The notes under the pieces: model-generated
Told to the model about the DNA's origin: nothing
What the model saw: only the letters and a program-made list of their open reading frames with translations
The model's database searches: none
Shown: positions 1 through 9,340 of the stretch, piece by piece
Layout: each line of letters opens with the position of its first letter
Numbering within the stretch: position 1 is the stretch's first letter
Assembly (NCBI GenBank): GCA_019636475.1
Contig: JAHBXN010000004.1
Location: forward strand, 407,073 to 471,072
DNA: 64,000 nt
Direction: 5' to 3'
From: Phycisphaerae bacterium
Lineage (GTDB): Bacteria; Planctomycetota; Phycisphaerae; UBA1845; UTPLA1
Translations under genes and position numbers: made by a program

Positions 1-538
1 AACGCGCGATGGCCACACGCTGCTGTTGCCCGCCGGAAAGCTCCGATGGCAGGTGGTTGGCACGATCAGCAAGGTGCACCTTGTCGAGCGCGGCCAGTGC
101 GGCGTCACGCCGTTTCCGGGTCGGCACACCGGCGTAAATCATGGGCAGTTCGACATTCTCCACCGCAGTGCTGCGCGCCAGCAGGTTGAAATTCTGAAAA
201 ATGAAGCCGATGTACTCATTCCTTAGCGCGGCCAGCTCATCCTTGCTCAACCGGCTGGTGAGCCGGCCGGCGATCTTGAATGTGCCGCGGGTCGGGACAT
301 CCAGCGCACCGAGGATGTTGAGCAGGGTTGATTTGCCGGAACCGCTGGCCCCCATGATGGCGACATATTCGCCCTCAACAATGTCCACATCCAGGCCGCG
401 AAGCGCGTGAACCGCGTTCGCGCCGCTTTCATAAATCTTGTGGAGCTCGCGCAGCGCCACCATGACCGGAAGCGATGGGTCGCTGACAGTGGAGATGATC
501 TTGTCGCCGGCTGTCGTTGAAGAAGCGGACTTGGACAC
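1..538 (-). CDS. ABC transporter ATP-binding protein, MacB/LolD type (3' end outside window)
   Basis: Cytoplasmic ATPase of an ABC exporter that would work with the membrane-fusion adaptor encoded just upstream. The 179 codons present show the Walker A motif GASGSGKST near residue 63, the Q-loop FQNFNLL and the signature LSGGQQQR close to the window edge. This spacing is typical of the MacB/LolD family. Walker B and the end of the gene lie beyond position 1, so it is not known whether a permease is fused (MacB) or separate (LolD). The chosen GTG start at 538 has an AAAAGG ribosome site just upstream. No good in-frame ATG is available before the conserved region. It follows the adaptor gene by 69 bases on the same strand, so one operon is likely. 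Family sure; substrate unknown. Confidence 0.9.
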   Translation of the reverse strand, partial: MSKSASSTTAGDKIISTVSDPSLPVMVALRELHKIYESGANAVHALRGLDVDIVEGEYVAIMGASGSGKSTLLNILGALDVPTRGTFKIAGRLTSRLSKDELAALRNEYIGFIFQNFNLLARSTAVENVELPMIYAGVPTRKRRDAALAALDKVHLADRANHLPSELSGGQQQRVAIAR

Positions 539-607
539 GGGTACCTTTTCACATCGGCGGCGGCCGGGCGATTGATGCGCGACGTACGCCCTTCGGTTGG
601 CCGCAGG

Positions 608-2014
608 CTAGTTCAGGGAACGATTGCTCGGGTTTGCCTGGCGCAGCGCTTCCTTGAAGTCGAAACCGCCGGAGGCCTTCTGTACGAACTTGGTTACGTA
701 GGAATCTCCAGCCGCGCCGCCCGCGAGGATCTCGGTGAACACGTTGTCAGTAATGCCGACCCACATGGGGACGACCTTCCAGCCGGCCGTGCCGACGTCG
801 TATTTCCAGGCAATCTCCTTCGCGCAGTAATTCATTTTTTGGCCGTCGCTGGTCCTCGGTTCCGGTGGATAGACAGCCGCATCGAGAAGCTTGCGGATAT
901 CCTGCGGCGGCAGCGGCGGTTTGAACCGCAGGGCCGAGTTGGGCACGCGCGCCGTGCTGGGCCGCACCTCGCATTCGATGACGACGTTAACAGACATGCC
1001 GGGCAGTAGTGTGTGCCGCGCGTCGTTCTGGACTTCCATCGTGACGGTGTAGGTCGTCACACCCTGGACATTCTCGGGGTGGTTGCGCTTGTGCAGAATC
1101 GTGCCGTCGAACTCCGCGGTCTGTTTGCCTTCGACCTTGAACTTGGCCTTCTGTCCCACATCAATGTGAACGATGTCCGTTTCGCTCACCTTCGCGTTGA
1201 CCCGGACGCGATCGAGGCTGGGGGCCAGCAGGAAAAGCGGCGGCGTTGTCAAAGCCGCGATGACCGTCGCGCCCTTTTCTTCGAATCGCTTCAGGACGAT
1301 CCCGTCGATCGGAGATCGAATGATGCACCTTTCCACGCGGGCTTCGGTGGTCTCAAAATTCGCCTGCGCCAGCGCCGCTGCCGCGCGAGCCTGCTCAAGT
1401 GCCTGCTCCGCGCGCCGGACGAGGAATATCTCATTACTCTTCGCCTGATTGTATCGAGCCTCGGCCAGGCGCGTGTTGGCATCGGACTGAAGGAACGATG
1501 CCTTGGCGACGATCATTTCATACTCCGGGGCGTTGCTCTCATCATAGAGCCTTTTCGTTCGTTCCCAGCCGAATTTTGCCTGATCCAGAGCTGCAAGGGT
1601 TTGGTCCCACTGGGCTTTGGCCTGGGCCGTGAGCACCGGCAAAATCGCTTTCTGCTCTTCAAGCACGACTGTCGCATCGGCGACCAGGCTTCGGGTGCGC
1701 TCCAGTTCAGCCAGGGACTTGGCGTGATCCGCGTTGGCCAATTCCGGATCGATACGGCATATGATCTGGTCTTTCGTCACCGGGTCGTCGTGATCCACCG
1801 TCATTTCGATGATTTTGCCGGTCGTTTCGCAACCGACGACGACGCTGGTCAGAGGCTCGATGTTTCCGAGCGTCTCGATCGTCATCGTGACTGATCCGGT
1901 ATCCACATCAACCGTCGTCACATCGAATTCGGGGCCGGACTTCCCGAAGACCTGAAAGGCAAACACCGCGAGGCCTATCAGGACCGTCGCCACAATCCAC
2001 TTCCAATATCGCAT
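608..2014 (-). CDS. HlyD/MacA-family efflux adaptor (membrane fusion protein)
   Basis: Adaptor that links an inner-membrane ABC exporter to the envelope. It has one N-terminal membrane segment (WIVATVLIGLAVFAFQVF). A lipoyl-like half follows, with the GxIxxMxVxxxDxVxKxxxIxxID pattern of this family. Next comes a long alpha-helical hairpin rich in Ala, Glu and Gln, then the second lipoyl half (RSPIDGIVLKRFEEKG) and beta-barrel and membrane-proximal domains. About 468 residues is somewhat longer than E. coli MacA, mostly because of the hairpin and a C-terminal extension. The ATG at 2014 directly precedes the membrane helix; an in-frame ATG 13 codons earlier adds only polar sequence. It is followed after 69 bases by the ATPase gene, so the pair is most simply a MacAB-like export system. 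Confidence 0.88.
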   Translation of the reverse strand: MRYWKWIVATVLIGLAVFAFQVFGKSGPEFDVTTVDVDTGSVTMTIETLGNIEPLTSVVVGCETTGKIIEMTVDHDDPVTKDQIICRIDPELANADHAKSLAELERTRSLVADATVVLEEQKAILPVLTAQAKAQWDQTLAALDQAKFGWERTKRLYDESNAPEYEMIVAKASFLQSDANTRLAEARYNQAKSNEIFLVRRAEQALEQARAAAALAQANFETTEARVERCIIRSPIDGIVLKRFEEKGATVIAALTTPPLFLLAPSLDRVRVNAKVSETDIVHIDVGQKAKFKVEGKQTAEFDGTILHKRNHPENVQGVTTYTVTMEVQNDARHTLLPGMSVNVVIECEVRPSTARVPNSALRFKPPLPPQDIRKLLDAAVYPPEPRTSDGQKMNYCAKEIAWKYDVGTAGWKVVPMWVGITDNVFTEILAGGAAGDSYVTKFVQKASGGFDFKEALRQANPSNRSLN

Positions 2015-2311
2015 GTAGGCAGATTCCAAATCGCCGACAGCCGGTCGATGCACCGGTCGCCATTCGACGGGGCATCGCCAGTTGATGTCGGCAACGGAGT
2101 TTAATTCAAGGATGGGGGGTCGCCAACCGGTGCGGCCGACGCAGGCGACAAATCAGCGTGCCGCCGTTGGAAAAGGCTATGTGAATTAGTCACCGACGCG
2201 GTGCAGGACGCATGAAATCCGAACGAGCCGTGGAACCAAGCCCGATTCGATCCGATCCGACGCGGCGCGCCGGCCGGGCGGCTGCCGATCGCAGTTTCGA
2301 ACATACTCCGA
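2015..2311 (+). other. Intergenic stretch, no gene supported
   Basis: Upstream region of the adaptor gene and downstream of the lipoprotein gene, both on the minus strand. Short open frames occur on both strands but show no recognisable protein features. It presumably carries the promoter of the export operon. I see no clear terminator or repeat. Confidence 0.4.
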
Positions 2312-3154
2312 TCAGGGCACAGCCGAAGCGTGCGCGATTGAATCGATTGATGGCCCTTTTGCGGGCGGTGACTCATGCGATTCTGCCGAAGCCTGCGAGG
2401 AATCATCGAGCGATCCGGTCGGACGCGCGGACCGTTCGCGCGTCGGGACGATGTGCTTCGCCAACTCGCCGGCGACAAATCGGCGGTTGACGCAATCTGC
2501 GTGACCGCCGGTCCAGCCGAGCGAAACATACTGGCGACTCCATCCGATGTTCTTGATCCGGCCGCTCGAATAGCCGGGTCCGCTCAGACCCACGAGGCCC
2601 GCAGAATCGTCATAAGTGCCGTCGATGGTGCCGAGCAGTCGGACGGGGCCGCTCAAAACCGGGTCGTTGGGCGAGTAATAAACATAGACATGGCCGCGTA
2701 TATTGGCGAGCGCCTTTCGCATGTCGTATTTACTGGACAGGCTCGATCCCACGAGGATTAGATTGTTAACCTTGTAAGGCGGTTCAATATTCTCCACGGC
2801 CCAGACGCAGACGCCCGTGCCGGCCGATAGAGAGATGATGTTCGCATCCGCGGTGGGGTATCTCTTCAGGTAGGCGGTAATTTCCTTCCCGAGGTTGCGG
2901 CCCGATCCTTTTGCAATAAAACGAAGCGTCTGGTCGAGTGCGGGGTTGAACGTGAGCGACCAGCGATGATTGGTCACCGCGCCTTGATAGCCCTTTTCCT
3001 GCAACCCGGTCGGGACATCAACCAGGCCGAAGCCCCAGTTGCCGGCGCCGTCAATGTACCAAGTTCGACCGAACTGCTCCTTCGGGTCCGTGCAGCCGGC
3101 GACGCCCGCGGCAAAAACCAGTACCAGCATCCATTGTGTCAAGAGTCGTGACAT
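2312..3154 (-). CDS. Lipoprotein with alpha/beta-hydrolase-like motifs
   Basis: Exported lipoprotein of about 280 residues. The signal peptide ends in a good lipobox (VAGC, Cys21 from the ATG at 3154). Further in are features of an alpha/beta hydrolase: a strand followed by a nucleophile-elbow-like SLSAG (Ser near 110), an acid candidate in YYSPNDP (Asp near 164) and a histidine in TGGHADC (near 218), in the right order and spacing for a Ser-Asp-His triad. The elbow is SxSxG rather than GxSxG, so activity is unproven. The last 45 residues are low-complexity and Ser/Ala-rich. An upstream in-frame GTG would add five residues. It lies alone between mutS and the export operon. Function and substrate are unknown. 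Confidence 0.7.
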   Translation of the reverse strand: MSRLLTQWMLVLVFAAGVAGCTDPKEQFGRTWYIDGAGNWGFGLVDVPTGLQEKGYQGAVTNHRWSLTFNPALDQTLRFIAKGSGRNLGKEITAYLKRYPTADANIISLSAGTGVCVWAVENIEPPYKVNNLILVGSSLSSKYDMRKALANIRGHVYVYYSPNDPVLSGPVRLLGTIDGTYDDSAGLVGLSGPGYSSGRIKNIGWSRQYVSLGWTGGHADCVNRRFVAGELAKHIVPTRERSARPTGSLDDSSQASAESHESPPAKGPSIDSIAHASAVP

Positions 3155-3410
3155 GAAGCCTACTCGCACGCTTTAATACTGGAGGTCCCCGAGTGAGGAT
3201 CCCTGAATCCCGAACGACACCAATTGTACCCACCAAAGGCGATCTGCAAAAGGGGAGGCAGCTCGACTTGTTCGGGTGAAGCAGTCGTATCGCCCTCCTC
3301 TATGAGGTTAAACGGGTTTTGACCCGAAACCCCTTGCAAACGCCCGGCATTTTTTTCCGGCCCCAGGACCTCGACGCGCATTCTCGGGCCATTGCAGCCG
3401 GCGTTGCAGC
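3155..3410 (-). other. Spacer between mutS and the lipoprotein gene
   Basis: An 84-codon minus-strand frame spans this spacer but has no homology-like features. Around 3313-3326 there is a small inverted repeat (cgggt / acccg, 4-base loop) downstream of mutS. Its T-run is too short for a convincing terminator. Nothing else is seen. Confidence 0.3.
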
Positions 3411-6338
3411 TCAATCAATTGTCCCTTCGCTGCTGGATTGGATGCGTTTGAGCGTTTGGAGGATACGCAGCGCCTCAAGCGGCGTCGTCTGATTCACATC
3501 AACCCGGCCGATGGCGTCGACCAGTTCGCGCCACCAAGCCGGAAGAGACGTGGAGGCGTTATCAAACAGCATCAACTGGCTTCGATCAGCCTGGCGGCTG
3601 CGAACGCCCGTCTTGCGTCGGCCGCCCGCGATGTGGTGATCGCGCTCCAGCTCTTCGAGGAGCAACTCCGCCCGCTTCACGATGTTCGCCGGCATGCCCG
3701 CCATCGAGGCAACATGAACACCATAACTGCGATCGGCCGCTCCCCGAACAATTTTATGGAGGAATACCACGTCCCGGCCTGTTCCGTCGGGACGAAGTTG
3801 CTCATGAACCGCCACGTTGTAATTCGCGACGCCCTCTATTTGTCCGGGCAGGTCGGTCAATTCGTGATAGTGCGTGGCAAAGAGGGCTCGGCAGCGGACT
3901 CGTTGTGCGACGTGTTCTGTGATCGCCCAGGCGATGGAGAGACCGTCGTATGTGCTGGTTCCCCTTCCGATTTCATCCAGGATCACCAGGGATCGCGGCG
4001 TTGCATTATTCAAAATGCGGGCCGTCTCGACCATCTCAACCATGAATGTCGAAAGTCCGCGCGACAGTTCATCACTCGCGCCGACCCGGGCGAAGATGCG
4101 ATCCACCGGCGACCAGCGCATCGACCGCGCCGGTACATAGCTGCCCGTGTGGGCCAGCAGCGTCAGCAAGGCCACTTGTCGAATATAGGTCGATTTACCC
4201 GCCATGTTCGGGCCGGTGATGATGATGAATCGATCGCCATCCGGACGCAGTTCGCAATCGTTCGGCACGAAACGCTCGCGCTCTGATAAATCCAGCACAG
4301 GATGCCGACCGTCCTCAAAAACCAGCAACGGAGATGGCGTCGAACATCTCGCGTCCGTCTTTTCAGGTGATTCCGCATCGGCGACCAGTTCAGGCCGGCA
4401 ATAGCCCCGCGTCCGCGCCAACTCGGCGAACGATGCCAGCACATCGAGCATCGCCAGCGCATCGGACGCGCCGCGAATCTCCATAAGCGATTCAGCCGCC
4501 TTCGCGCGAATCTGATCGAAGAGGGTGTATTCGAGCTGCTTGGCCCGATCGGCGGCTCCGAGGACTTCGTCCTCGTGGCGTTTGAGGTCCTCGGTGATGT
4601 AGCGCTCCGCATTTCGCACCGTCTGCTTTCGCACGTACTCCGGTGGGATCTTGTCGCGATGCTGATGGGTGATCTCGATGTAGTAGCCGAATACGGAATT
4701 GAAACCGACCTTCAACGTTGGAATGCCTGTCCGCTCCGACTCGCGGGCCTGATAGGCCGCAAGCCACTTCTGACCGTCGGCCCCGATGTGCCGCAGGCGG
4801 TCGAGATCGGCACTAAATCCGTCCGCGATGAATCCGGCATCGCGAAGCACCGGCGGGGCATCATCGTTGAGTGCGGCGGTCAGGTAAGTCCCGAGGGACG
4901 TCAGTCCCATCAGGCGTGCGCGTATGTCCGAGAGTAGGTCAGCCCCCGATTGCGACGACGGATCATGCGAAACCGGCGACAGGCCCGGGCCAATCGTCTC
5001 GGCGAGCCGATCGCATGAAATCAGGGCACGTCCCAGCACGACCACATCGCGCGGCGTCGCACGGCCGATACCCAGCCGGGCGACAATTCGTTCGACATCG
5101 CCGATCGAGCGGAGCACGTCGCGCACCGCGCGGAGCTTTTCCGGTTGCGACAGAAACGCTGCGACGGCATTCTGTCTCGAGACGATCTCAATGGGCTCAA
5201 TCAGTGGAAAACAAAGCCACTCGCGCAGGCGGCGGGCGCCCATCGCATTGACTGTCAGATCGACGGCATGAAGCAGGGAGCCTTCGCGCGCGTTGTCACG
5301 GAGCGTTCGCTCGATCTCCAGCGAGCGAAGCGTCACGGAGTCGATCATCACGCAGCGATCGGAGTGCCGCGGCGTCAGACTCGTCAGGTGCGATAGCGCC
5401 GTCCGCTGGGTTTCGGCGAGATAATCAAGCAATGCGGCCGCTGCCGCGAGCGACGAATCAAACGCATCGAATCCGAAGCCGGACAGGCTTCTGACGCCGA
5501 AGTGCTTGTGGAGCGACTGCTCGGCCATGTGCGAGCTGAAAACATAGGCCGGTCGGGCGGTGATCACCGTGCCGAGCGATTCGCGAATTTCCTCGAGGGA
5601 TGTTTGATCGACGTCAATTGCGGATTCCGGAACGAGAATCTCGGCGGGTCGCACGCGGGAGAGTTCGTCGGAAAGGCGCTCCGCCGGAAGCATTTCAGCG
5701 ACGAACCGCCCGCTCGAAAGTTCGATTATGGCCAATCCAACCTGACCGGATTTCCAGTTTCCGCCGCCGGGGCACAGTGCAACAAGGTGGTTTGGGGCCC
5801 GCTCATCGAGCAGTGTCTCATCCGTGAGCGTGCCGGGTGTGATGATGCGCTGCACCGCTCGCTTGACGACACCCTTGGCCGTCTTCGGGTCTTCGATCTG
5901 TTCGCTGATGGCGACCTTGTATCCGGCGCGCACGAGTTTGGCGACATACGCATCGACGCTGTGATAGGGAACGCCGGCGAGCGGAATGGGCGTATCAGCG
6001 TGTTTGCTTCGGGCGGTCAGGGTGAGGTTCAGGACGCGGGCGATCGTTTTCGCATCGTCATAGAAGGTTTCGTAGAAATCGCCCATGCGAAACAGAAGCA
6101 GGGCGTCCTTGACCTGTGCCTTTTGCTCCACGTATTGTCGCATTGCGGGCGTCAGGTCGCTTATATCCGCAATGACCGGTGTCTGCGTCGGCGGCTGAGA
6201 CGCGAACTCTGCCCCATCCGGCGACTGTGGGGAGCGACCGGTCGGCGACAGGCGGGATTCGGCCTCTTCCTTTCCCGCCGCTTCGGTCGGCGTTTTCGCC
6301 TGTTTGCGATTCGAGCCGGATGTGAGTGTGTCCGCCAT
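3411..6338 (-). CDS. mutS: DNA mismatch repair protein MutS
   Basis: Recognises mispaired and looped-out bases and starts methyl-independent or MutL-dependent repair. At 975 residues it is longer than the usual 850-880, owing to an acidic, Pro/Ser/Gln-rich N-terminal extension of about 60 residues before the core begins at TPAMRQYVEQK. The mismatch-reading Phe-x-Glu is present as MGDFYETF (Phe88, Glu90). The connector, lever and clamp regions follow. The C-terminal ATPase has Walker A GPNMAGKST near 709, the Walker B ILDEIGRGTSTYDGL near 785 and the conserved ATHYHELT. It is transcribed away from the glycosyltransferase gene at 6563 across a 224-base divergent region. No mutL is seen in the window. 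Identification is secure. Confidence 0.97.
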   Translation of the reverse strand: MADTLTSGSNRKQAKTPTEAAGKEEAESRLSPTGRSPQSPDGAEFASQPPTQTPVIADISDLTPAMRQYVEQKAQVKDALLLFRMGDFYETFYDDAKTIARVLNLTLTARSKHADTPIPLAGVPYHSVDAYVAKLVRAGYKVAISEQIEDPKTAKGVVKRAVQRIITPGTLTDETLLDERAPNHLVALCPGGGNWKSGQVGLAIIELSSGRFVAEMLPAERLSDELSRVRPAEILVPESAIDVDQTSLEEIRESLGTVITARPAYVFSSHMAEQSLHKHFGVRSLSGFGFDAFDSSLAAAAALLDYLAETQRTALSHLTSLTPRHSDRCVMIDSVTLRSLEIERTLRDNAREGSLLHAVDLTVNAMGARRLREWLCFPLIEPIEIVSRQNAVAAFLSQPEKLRAVRDVLRSIGDVERIVARLGIGRATPRDVVVLGRALISCDRLAETIGPGLSPVSHDPSSQSGADLLSDIRARLMGLTSLGTYLTAALNDDAPPVLRDAGFIADGFSADLDRLRHIGADGQKWLAAYQARESERTGIPTLKVGFNSVFGYYIEITHQHRDKIPPEYVRKQTVRNAERYITEDLKRHEDEVLGAADRAKQLEYTLFDQIRAKAAESLMEIRGASDALAMLDVLASFAELARTRGYCRPELVADAESPEKTDARCSTPSPLLVFEDGRHPVLDLSERERFVPNDCELRPDGDRFIIITGPNMAGKSTYIRQVALLTLLAHTGSYVPARSMRWSPVDRIFARVGASDELSRGLSTFMVEMVETARILNNATPRSLVILDEIGRGTSTYDGLSIAWAITEHVAQRVRCRALFATHYHELTDLPGQIEGVANYNVAVHEQLRPDGTGRDVVFLHKIVRGAADRSYGVHVASMAGMPANIVKRAELLLEELERDHHIAGGRRKTGVRSRQADRSQLMLFDNASTSLPAWWRELVDAIGRVDVNQTTPLEALRILQTLKRIQSSSEGTID

Positions 6339-6562
6339 GCGGGCATTGTAACGAACAAATTTCGAATCGACATTGGCGGGCAGGGAGCCGCTCGTTATTC
6401 TGCCAGCGGCGCTGTGAATTGTAAGTACTCAACCGTGCGGCGAGGATCCCGCGAATTAAAACCAACTCCGAACAAAGCAATCTGAATGCGATCGCGGCGG
6501 CCGTTGAACAGGCCGGCGCAGCGCAAAGCGAGGTTGCAGGCCCGGTTGGGAACGATCAGCGG

Positions 6563-7774
6563 ATGAGCCACGGCGCCGCCGAGGCGACGCGGTTTCAACT
6601 CGTTTGCGCGGCGATTGTCATTCTGATGACTGCGTTGAATCTTCCCAGCATCGGCATTCCGCGCCTCGAGAACGACGAGCGGATTTACTGGTCTCTCGCT
6701 GAGAACTGGATCGAGTCTCGCGCCTATTCGCTTCGCGGAACGGAAATACTCGATTCGCTTCCGCCGGCGATGTACGACAAGCCGCTATTTCACCATCCGC
6801 CATTGCTCATGTTTCTTCTCATTCCATTTGCCTGGATGGATGCCGAACGGGCAGCCGTCGTGGTGTCATGGCTTGGGCATGCAGCGGCAGTCGCGGGCGT
6901 GGCGATGATGTCATGGACATGGAGGCGGCCCGGTCGTCGCGCGGCCGATTTCCTGTTGTGGCTGCCGGTCCTCGCGATGGCGGCCGATCCGGTCTTCCTG
7001 TTCGCGGGACGCAGGATCTGGCCGGATACGCTGGTCGGCGGATTCGGTGCACTGGCGGTCGGCGCGTGTGCCTTCGCTTCAGGTCATGGTCGAGCGGGCT
7101 GGGCGGCAGCCGGCGGAGTTTTCGCCGCGTTCGCGGGCCTGGCAAAGCTGACCGGACTGCTGGCTCTGCCGATTGGCATACTCGTGCTGGCGGCCGGCGC
7201 TCGGTCATTGCGAGAACGCCTCGTTGAGTGCGGCCTGTTCCTCCTGCCATGTGTCGTTCTCGTGGCGCCGTGGTTTTTCGTGTTTTATCGAGAATATGCC
7301 TGCCTGTTGCCCTCATGGATTCAACCGGATGACGTACTGCTCAGGTCGAATCCGCATATCGCCCGGGCAATGGTTCGACCCATTGGTTTCTACTTCTACG
7401 AGCTGCCGATGGTGGTCCCCGTCGTCCTCGTGGCAACGGTCCAGATGGCCTACGGTTTGAGTCGAGGCGCAATCCGAAGTTTTGTCGCGCCCGCTTGCTG
7501 GGGCGTCGGAGGTCTGATCGCCATGACGTTTCTGCAAGCCGGGCACGGCGCGCACCTGCGATTCCTCACGCCTGCGATTCCTGGATTCTACGCGGCGCTG
7601 GCTGCCGGGCCGGCCCTACCGAATTCCGTCCGGCGTGTCGTCGGACTGGCAGCGACGATCGCGATGCTCTACGGCGTCAGTTCGATCGGGTTCTACCTCG
7701 TCGAGGGAATTGGCTACGACGACATCGTCTCGGTTCCCGAGAAGCTGTATCGCGCCTGGTACACGGCGCAGTGA
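6563..7774 (+). CDS. GT39-like membrane glycosyltransferase (ArnT/PMT family)
   Basis: Multi-pass membrane protein of 403 residues with about ten hydrophobic segments. It resembles the GT39/GT83 group that uses polyprenyl-phosphate sugars. The first loop after the N-terminal helix contains the acidic pair expected for the catalytic site (RLENDERIYW, near residues 35-44). A second loop is rich in aromatic residues and His (KPLFHHPPLL). These are the family's usual periplasmic loop features. The sugar and the acceptor (lipid or protein) cannot be read from sequence. Its length is short compared with ArnT (about 550) because the C-terminal soluble part is missing. It stands alone, followed by a 366-base non-coding stretch, so it is probably transcribed from its own promoter shared divergently with mutS. 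Confidence 0.75.
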   Translation: MSHGAAEATRFQLVCAAIVILMTALNLPSIGIPRLENDERIYWSLAENWIESRAYSLRGTEILDSLPPAMYDKPLFHHPPLLMFLLIPFAWMDAERAAVVVSWLGHAAAVAGVAMMSWTWRRPGRRAADFLLWLPVLAMAADPVFLFAGRRIWPDTLVGGFGALAVGACAFASGHGRAGWAAAGGVFAAFAGLAKLTGLLALPIGILVLAAGARSLRERLVECGLFLLPCVVLVAPWFFVFYREYACLLPSWIQPDDVLLRSNPHIARAMVRPIGFYFYELPMVVPVVLVATVQMAYGLSRGAIRSFVAPACWGVGGLIAMTFLQAGHGAHLRFLTPAIPGFYAALAAGPALPNSVRRVVGLAATIAMLYGVSSIGFYLVEGIGYDDIVSVPEKLYRAWYTAQ

Positions 7775-8140
7775 CCGCCTCTTCTGAAACTCATTCCAGC
7801 GCCCGGTGCCTTCGTAAAAGACCATAAAACTGACCGCAGCCCGGTCGATTGGGCCTTATCAGCGCCTGATTTTGAGATTTTTTCTGCCAGTGTGCCAATC
7901 AGTGTGGCACACCTGGCTGGTAGGTGGATTGAATTTGGTCTCGGAATTGTGCATTCTTGAGCTACGAGAGTGGACTCATTCTCTCGGGCCGATTCGCGGC
8001 GCCATGTCGCCGCTGAAAAACGCCGGGGGCGCGGGTGAGGTCGGTCAAGCGCCCGAGACCGCCTCGCCCGTGGTCCTCGAGCGTTCCTCGCATCTCAGAC
8101 GGACCGAACCCCAGCCCGTTAATTCGGTTATACTGCCTGA
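7775..8140 (+). other. Intergenic region with an inverted repeat
   Basis: No gene is supported. A minor open frame crosses it without any protein-like signature. The only structure I see is the inverted repeat at 7887-7916, listed separately. The aminotransferase promoter must lie here or just beyond. Confidence 0.4.
7887..7916 (+). repeat. Inverted repeat upstream of the aminotransferase gene
   Basis: TGTGCCA (7891-7897) and TGGCACA (7905-7911) form a perfect 7-base inverted repeat around a 7-base loop. It is flanked by CCAG and CTGG, which extend the stem with one unpaired base. No T-run follows, so it is not an obvious intrinsic terminator. A dyad operator or the end of the upstream mRNA are both possible. 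Confidence 0.5.
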
Positions 8141-9340
8141 ATGGCGGAGACAAACCGAATTCGGCGATTCATTTCTGACAAGGCCGCCCGTTTCGAGGAA
8201 TCGGTCATCCGGCGAATGACGCAGGTCTGCCTCTCTCACGGCGGGGTCAACCTCGCTCAGGGATTTCCGGATTTTCCGGCCCCGGCCGAGCTTCAGGATG
8301 CTGCATGCCAGGCCATTCGTGACGGATACAACCAATATGCCCGAACCTGGGGCGCGCCGGCAATGGTGGATGCGCTCGCTGAAAAAGTGCGGTGGTTTCA
8401 GGGGATGGATATTGACCCCGCACGCCAGACAACCATCTGTTGCGGCACCACCGAAGCGATGATCGCGGCGCTGCTGGCAACCATCAATCCCGGGGACGAA
8501 GTCGTGGTAACCTCGCCGTTTTATGAGAACTACGGCGCGGATACGATTCTCTGTGGGGCCACTCCGCGCTATGTCACACTTCATCCGACGCCTGACGGGA
8601 GCTTTCGCTTTGACCTTGACGAACTTCGCGACGCCTTCAACCCGCGTACGCGCGGCATCATCGTGAATACGCCGAACAACCCCACTGGCAAGGTCTATTC
8701 ACGCGACGATCTTGCTTTTATCGCGGAACTTTGCATCAAACACGATGTTCTCGCATTTACGGATGAGATTTACGAACACATCCTGTATGACGGCCGCGAG
8801 CACATCGCCCTCGCCACGCTGCCGGGCATGGCGGATCGAACCATTACAATCGGCGGGTTGTCCAAGACTTACAGCGTCACGGGGTGGCGGGTCGCGTGGG
8901 CGATCGCTTCTGCCGAGATCACGGCGGCGATCCGCAAAGTACATGATTTCCTGACTGTCGGCGCGCCGCACCCGATGCAGATCGCCGGTGCGGCGGCGCT
9001 GCGAATGCCCCGCGGTTTCTACGATCGACTTGCCGAGGAGTACGGCCGCCGTCGGACCCTGATGTGGGAAGCACTCCGTGATGCCGGATTTGAGGGGTTT
9101 TATCCGGAGGGTGCTTATTACATGATGGTGAACATTGATCGATTCAAACGCGCCGGCGAGGACGATACCGACTTCGCCCTGCGGCTAGTCAAGGAGGCCG
9201 GCGTGGCCACCGTACCGGGCAGCAGCTTTTACAATCCGCCCAGCCTCGGACACCACCTCATCCGATTCTGCTTCTGCAAGAAGGATGAAACCCTCCGGGA
9301 CGCCGGTCATCGGCTCAGGAAGTGGTCGTCGGCCCAATGA
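8141..9340 (+). CDS. PLP-dependent aminotransferase, class I/II
   Basis: Fold-type I aminotransferase of 399 residues. It shows the substrate-binding GGVNLAQGFPDFP near the N terminus, the cofactor region with NTPNNPTGK, the TDEIYEHI segment carrying the PLP-contacting Asp and Tyr, the Schiff-base lysine in GLSKTYSVTGWR (Lys242), and the carboxylate-binding Arg near the end in HLIRFCF. The overall pattern, especially QGFPDF and the SKTYSVTGWR box, matches the aspartate/kynurenine/methionine aminotransferase branch. Exact substrate preference cannot be decided. The start at 8141 is supported by alignment of the N-terminal motifs to family length. It is monocistronic by context, and a strong terminator follows at 9632. 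Confidence 0.88.
   Translation: MAETNRIRRFISDKAARFEESVIRRMTQVCLSHGGVNLAQGFPDFPAPAELQDAACQAIRDGYNQYARTWGAPAMVDALAEKVRWFQGMDIDPARQTTICCGTTEAMIAALLATINPGDEVVVTSPFYENYGADTILCGATPRYVTLHPTPDGSFRFDLDELRDAFNPRTRGIIVNTPNNPTGKVYSRDDLAFIAELCIKHDVLAFTDEIYEHILYDGREHIALATLPGMADRTITIGGLSKTYSVTGWRVAWAIASAEITAAIRKVHDFLTVGAPHPMQIAGAAALRMPRGFYDRLAEEYGRRRTLMWEALRDAGFEGFYPEGAYYMMVNIDRFKRAGEDDTDFALRLVKEAGVATVPGSSFYNPPSLGHHLIRFCFCKKDETLRDAGHRLRKWSSAQ

Noticed and set aside
3160..3414. 84-codon minus-strand frame between mutS and the lipoprotein gene
   Set aside because: It overlaps both neighbours' ends, has no ribosome site and no domain-like pattern.
7872..8219. Open frame of 115 codons before the aminotransferase
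   Set aside because: It overlaps the well-supported aminotransferase start and has a composition expected of chance.
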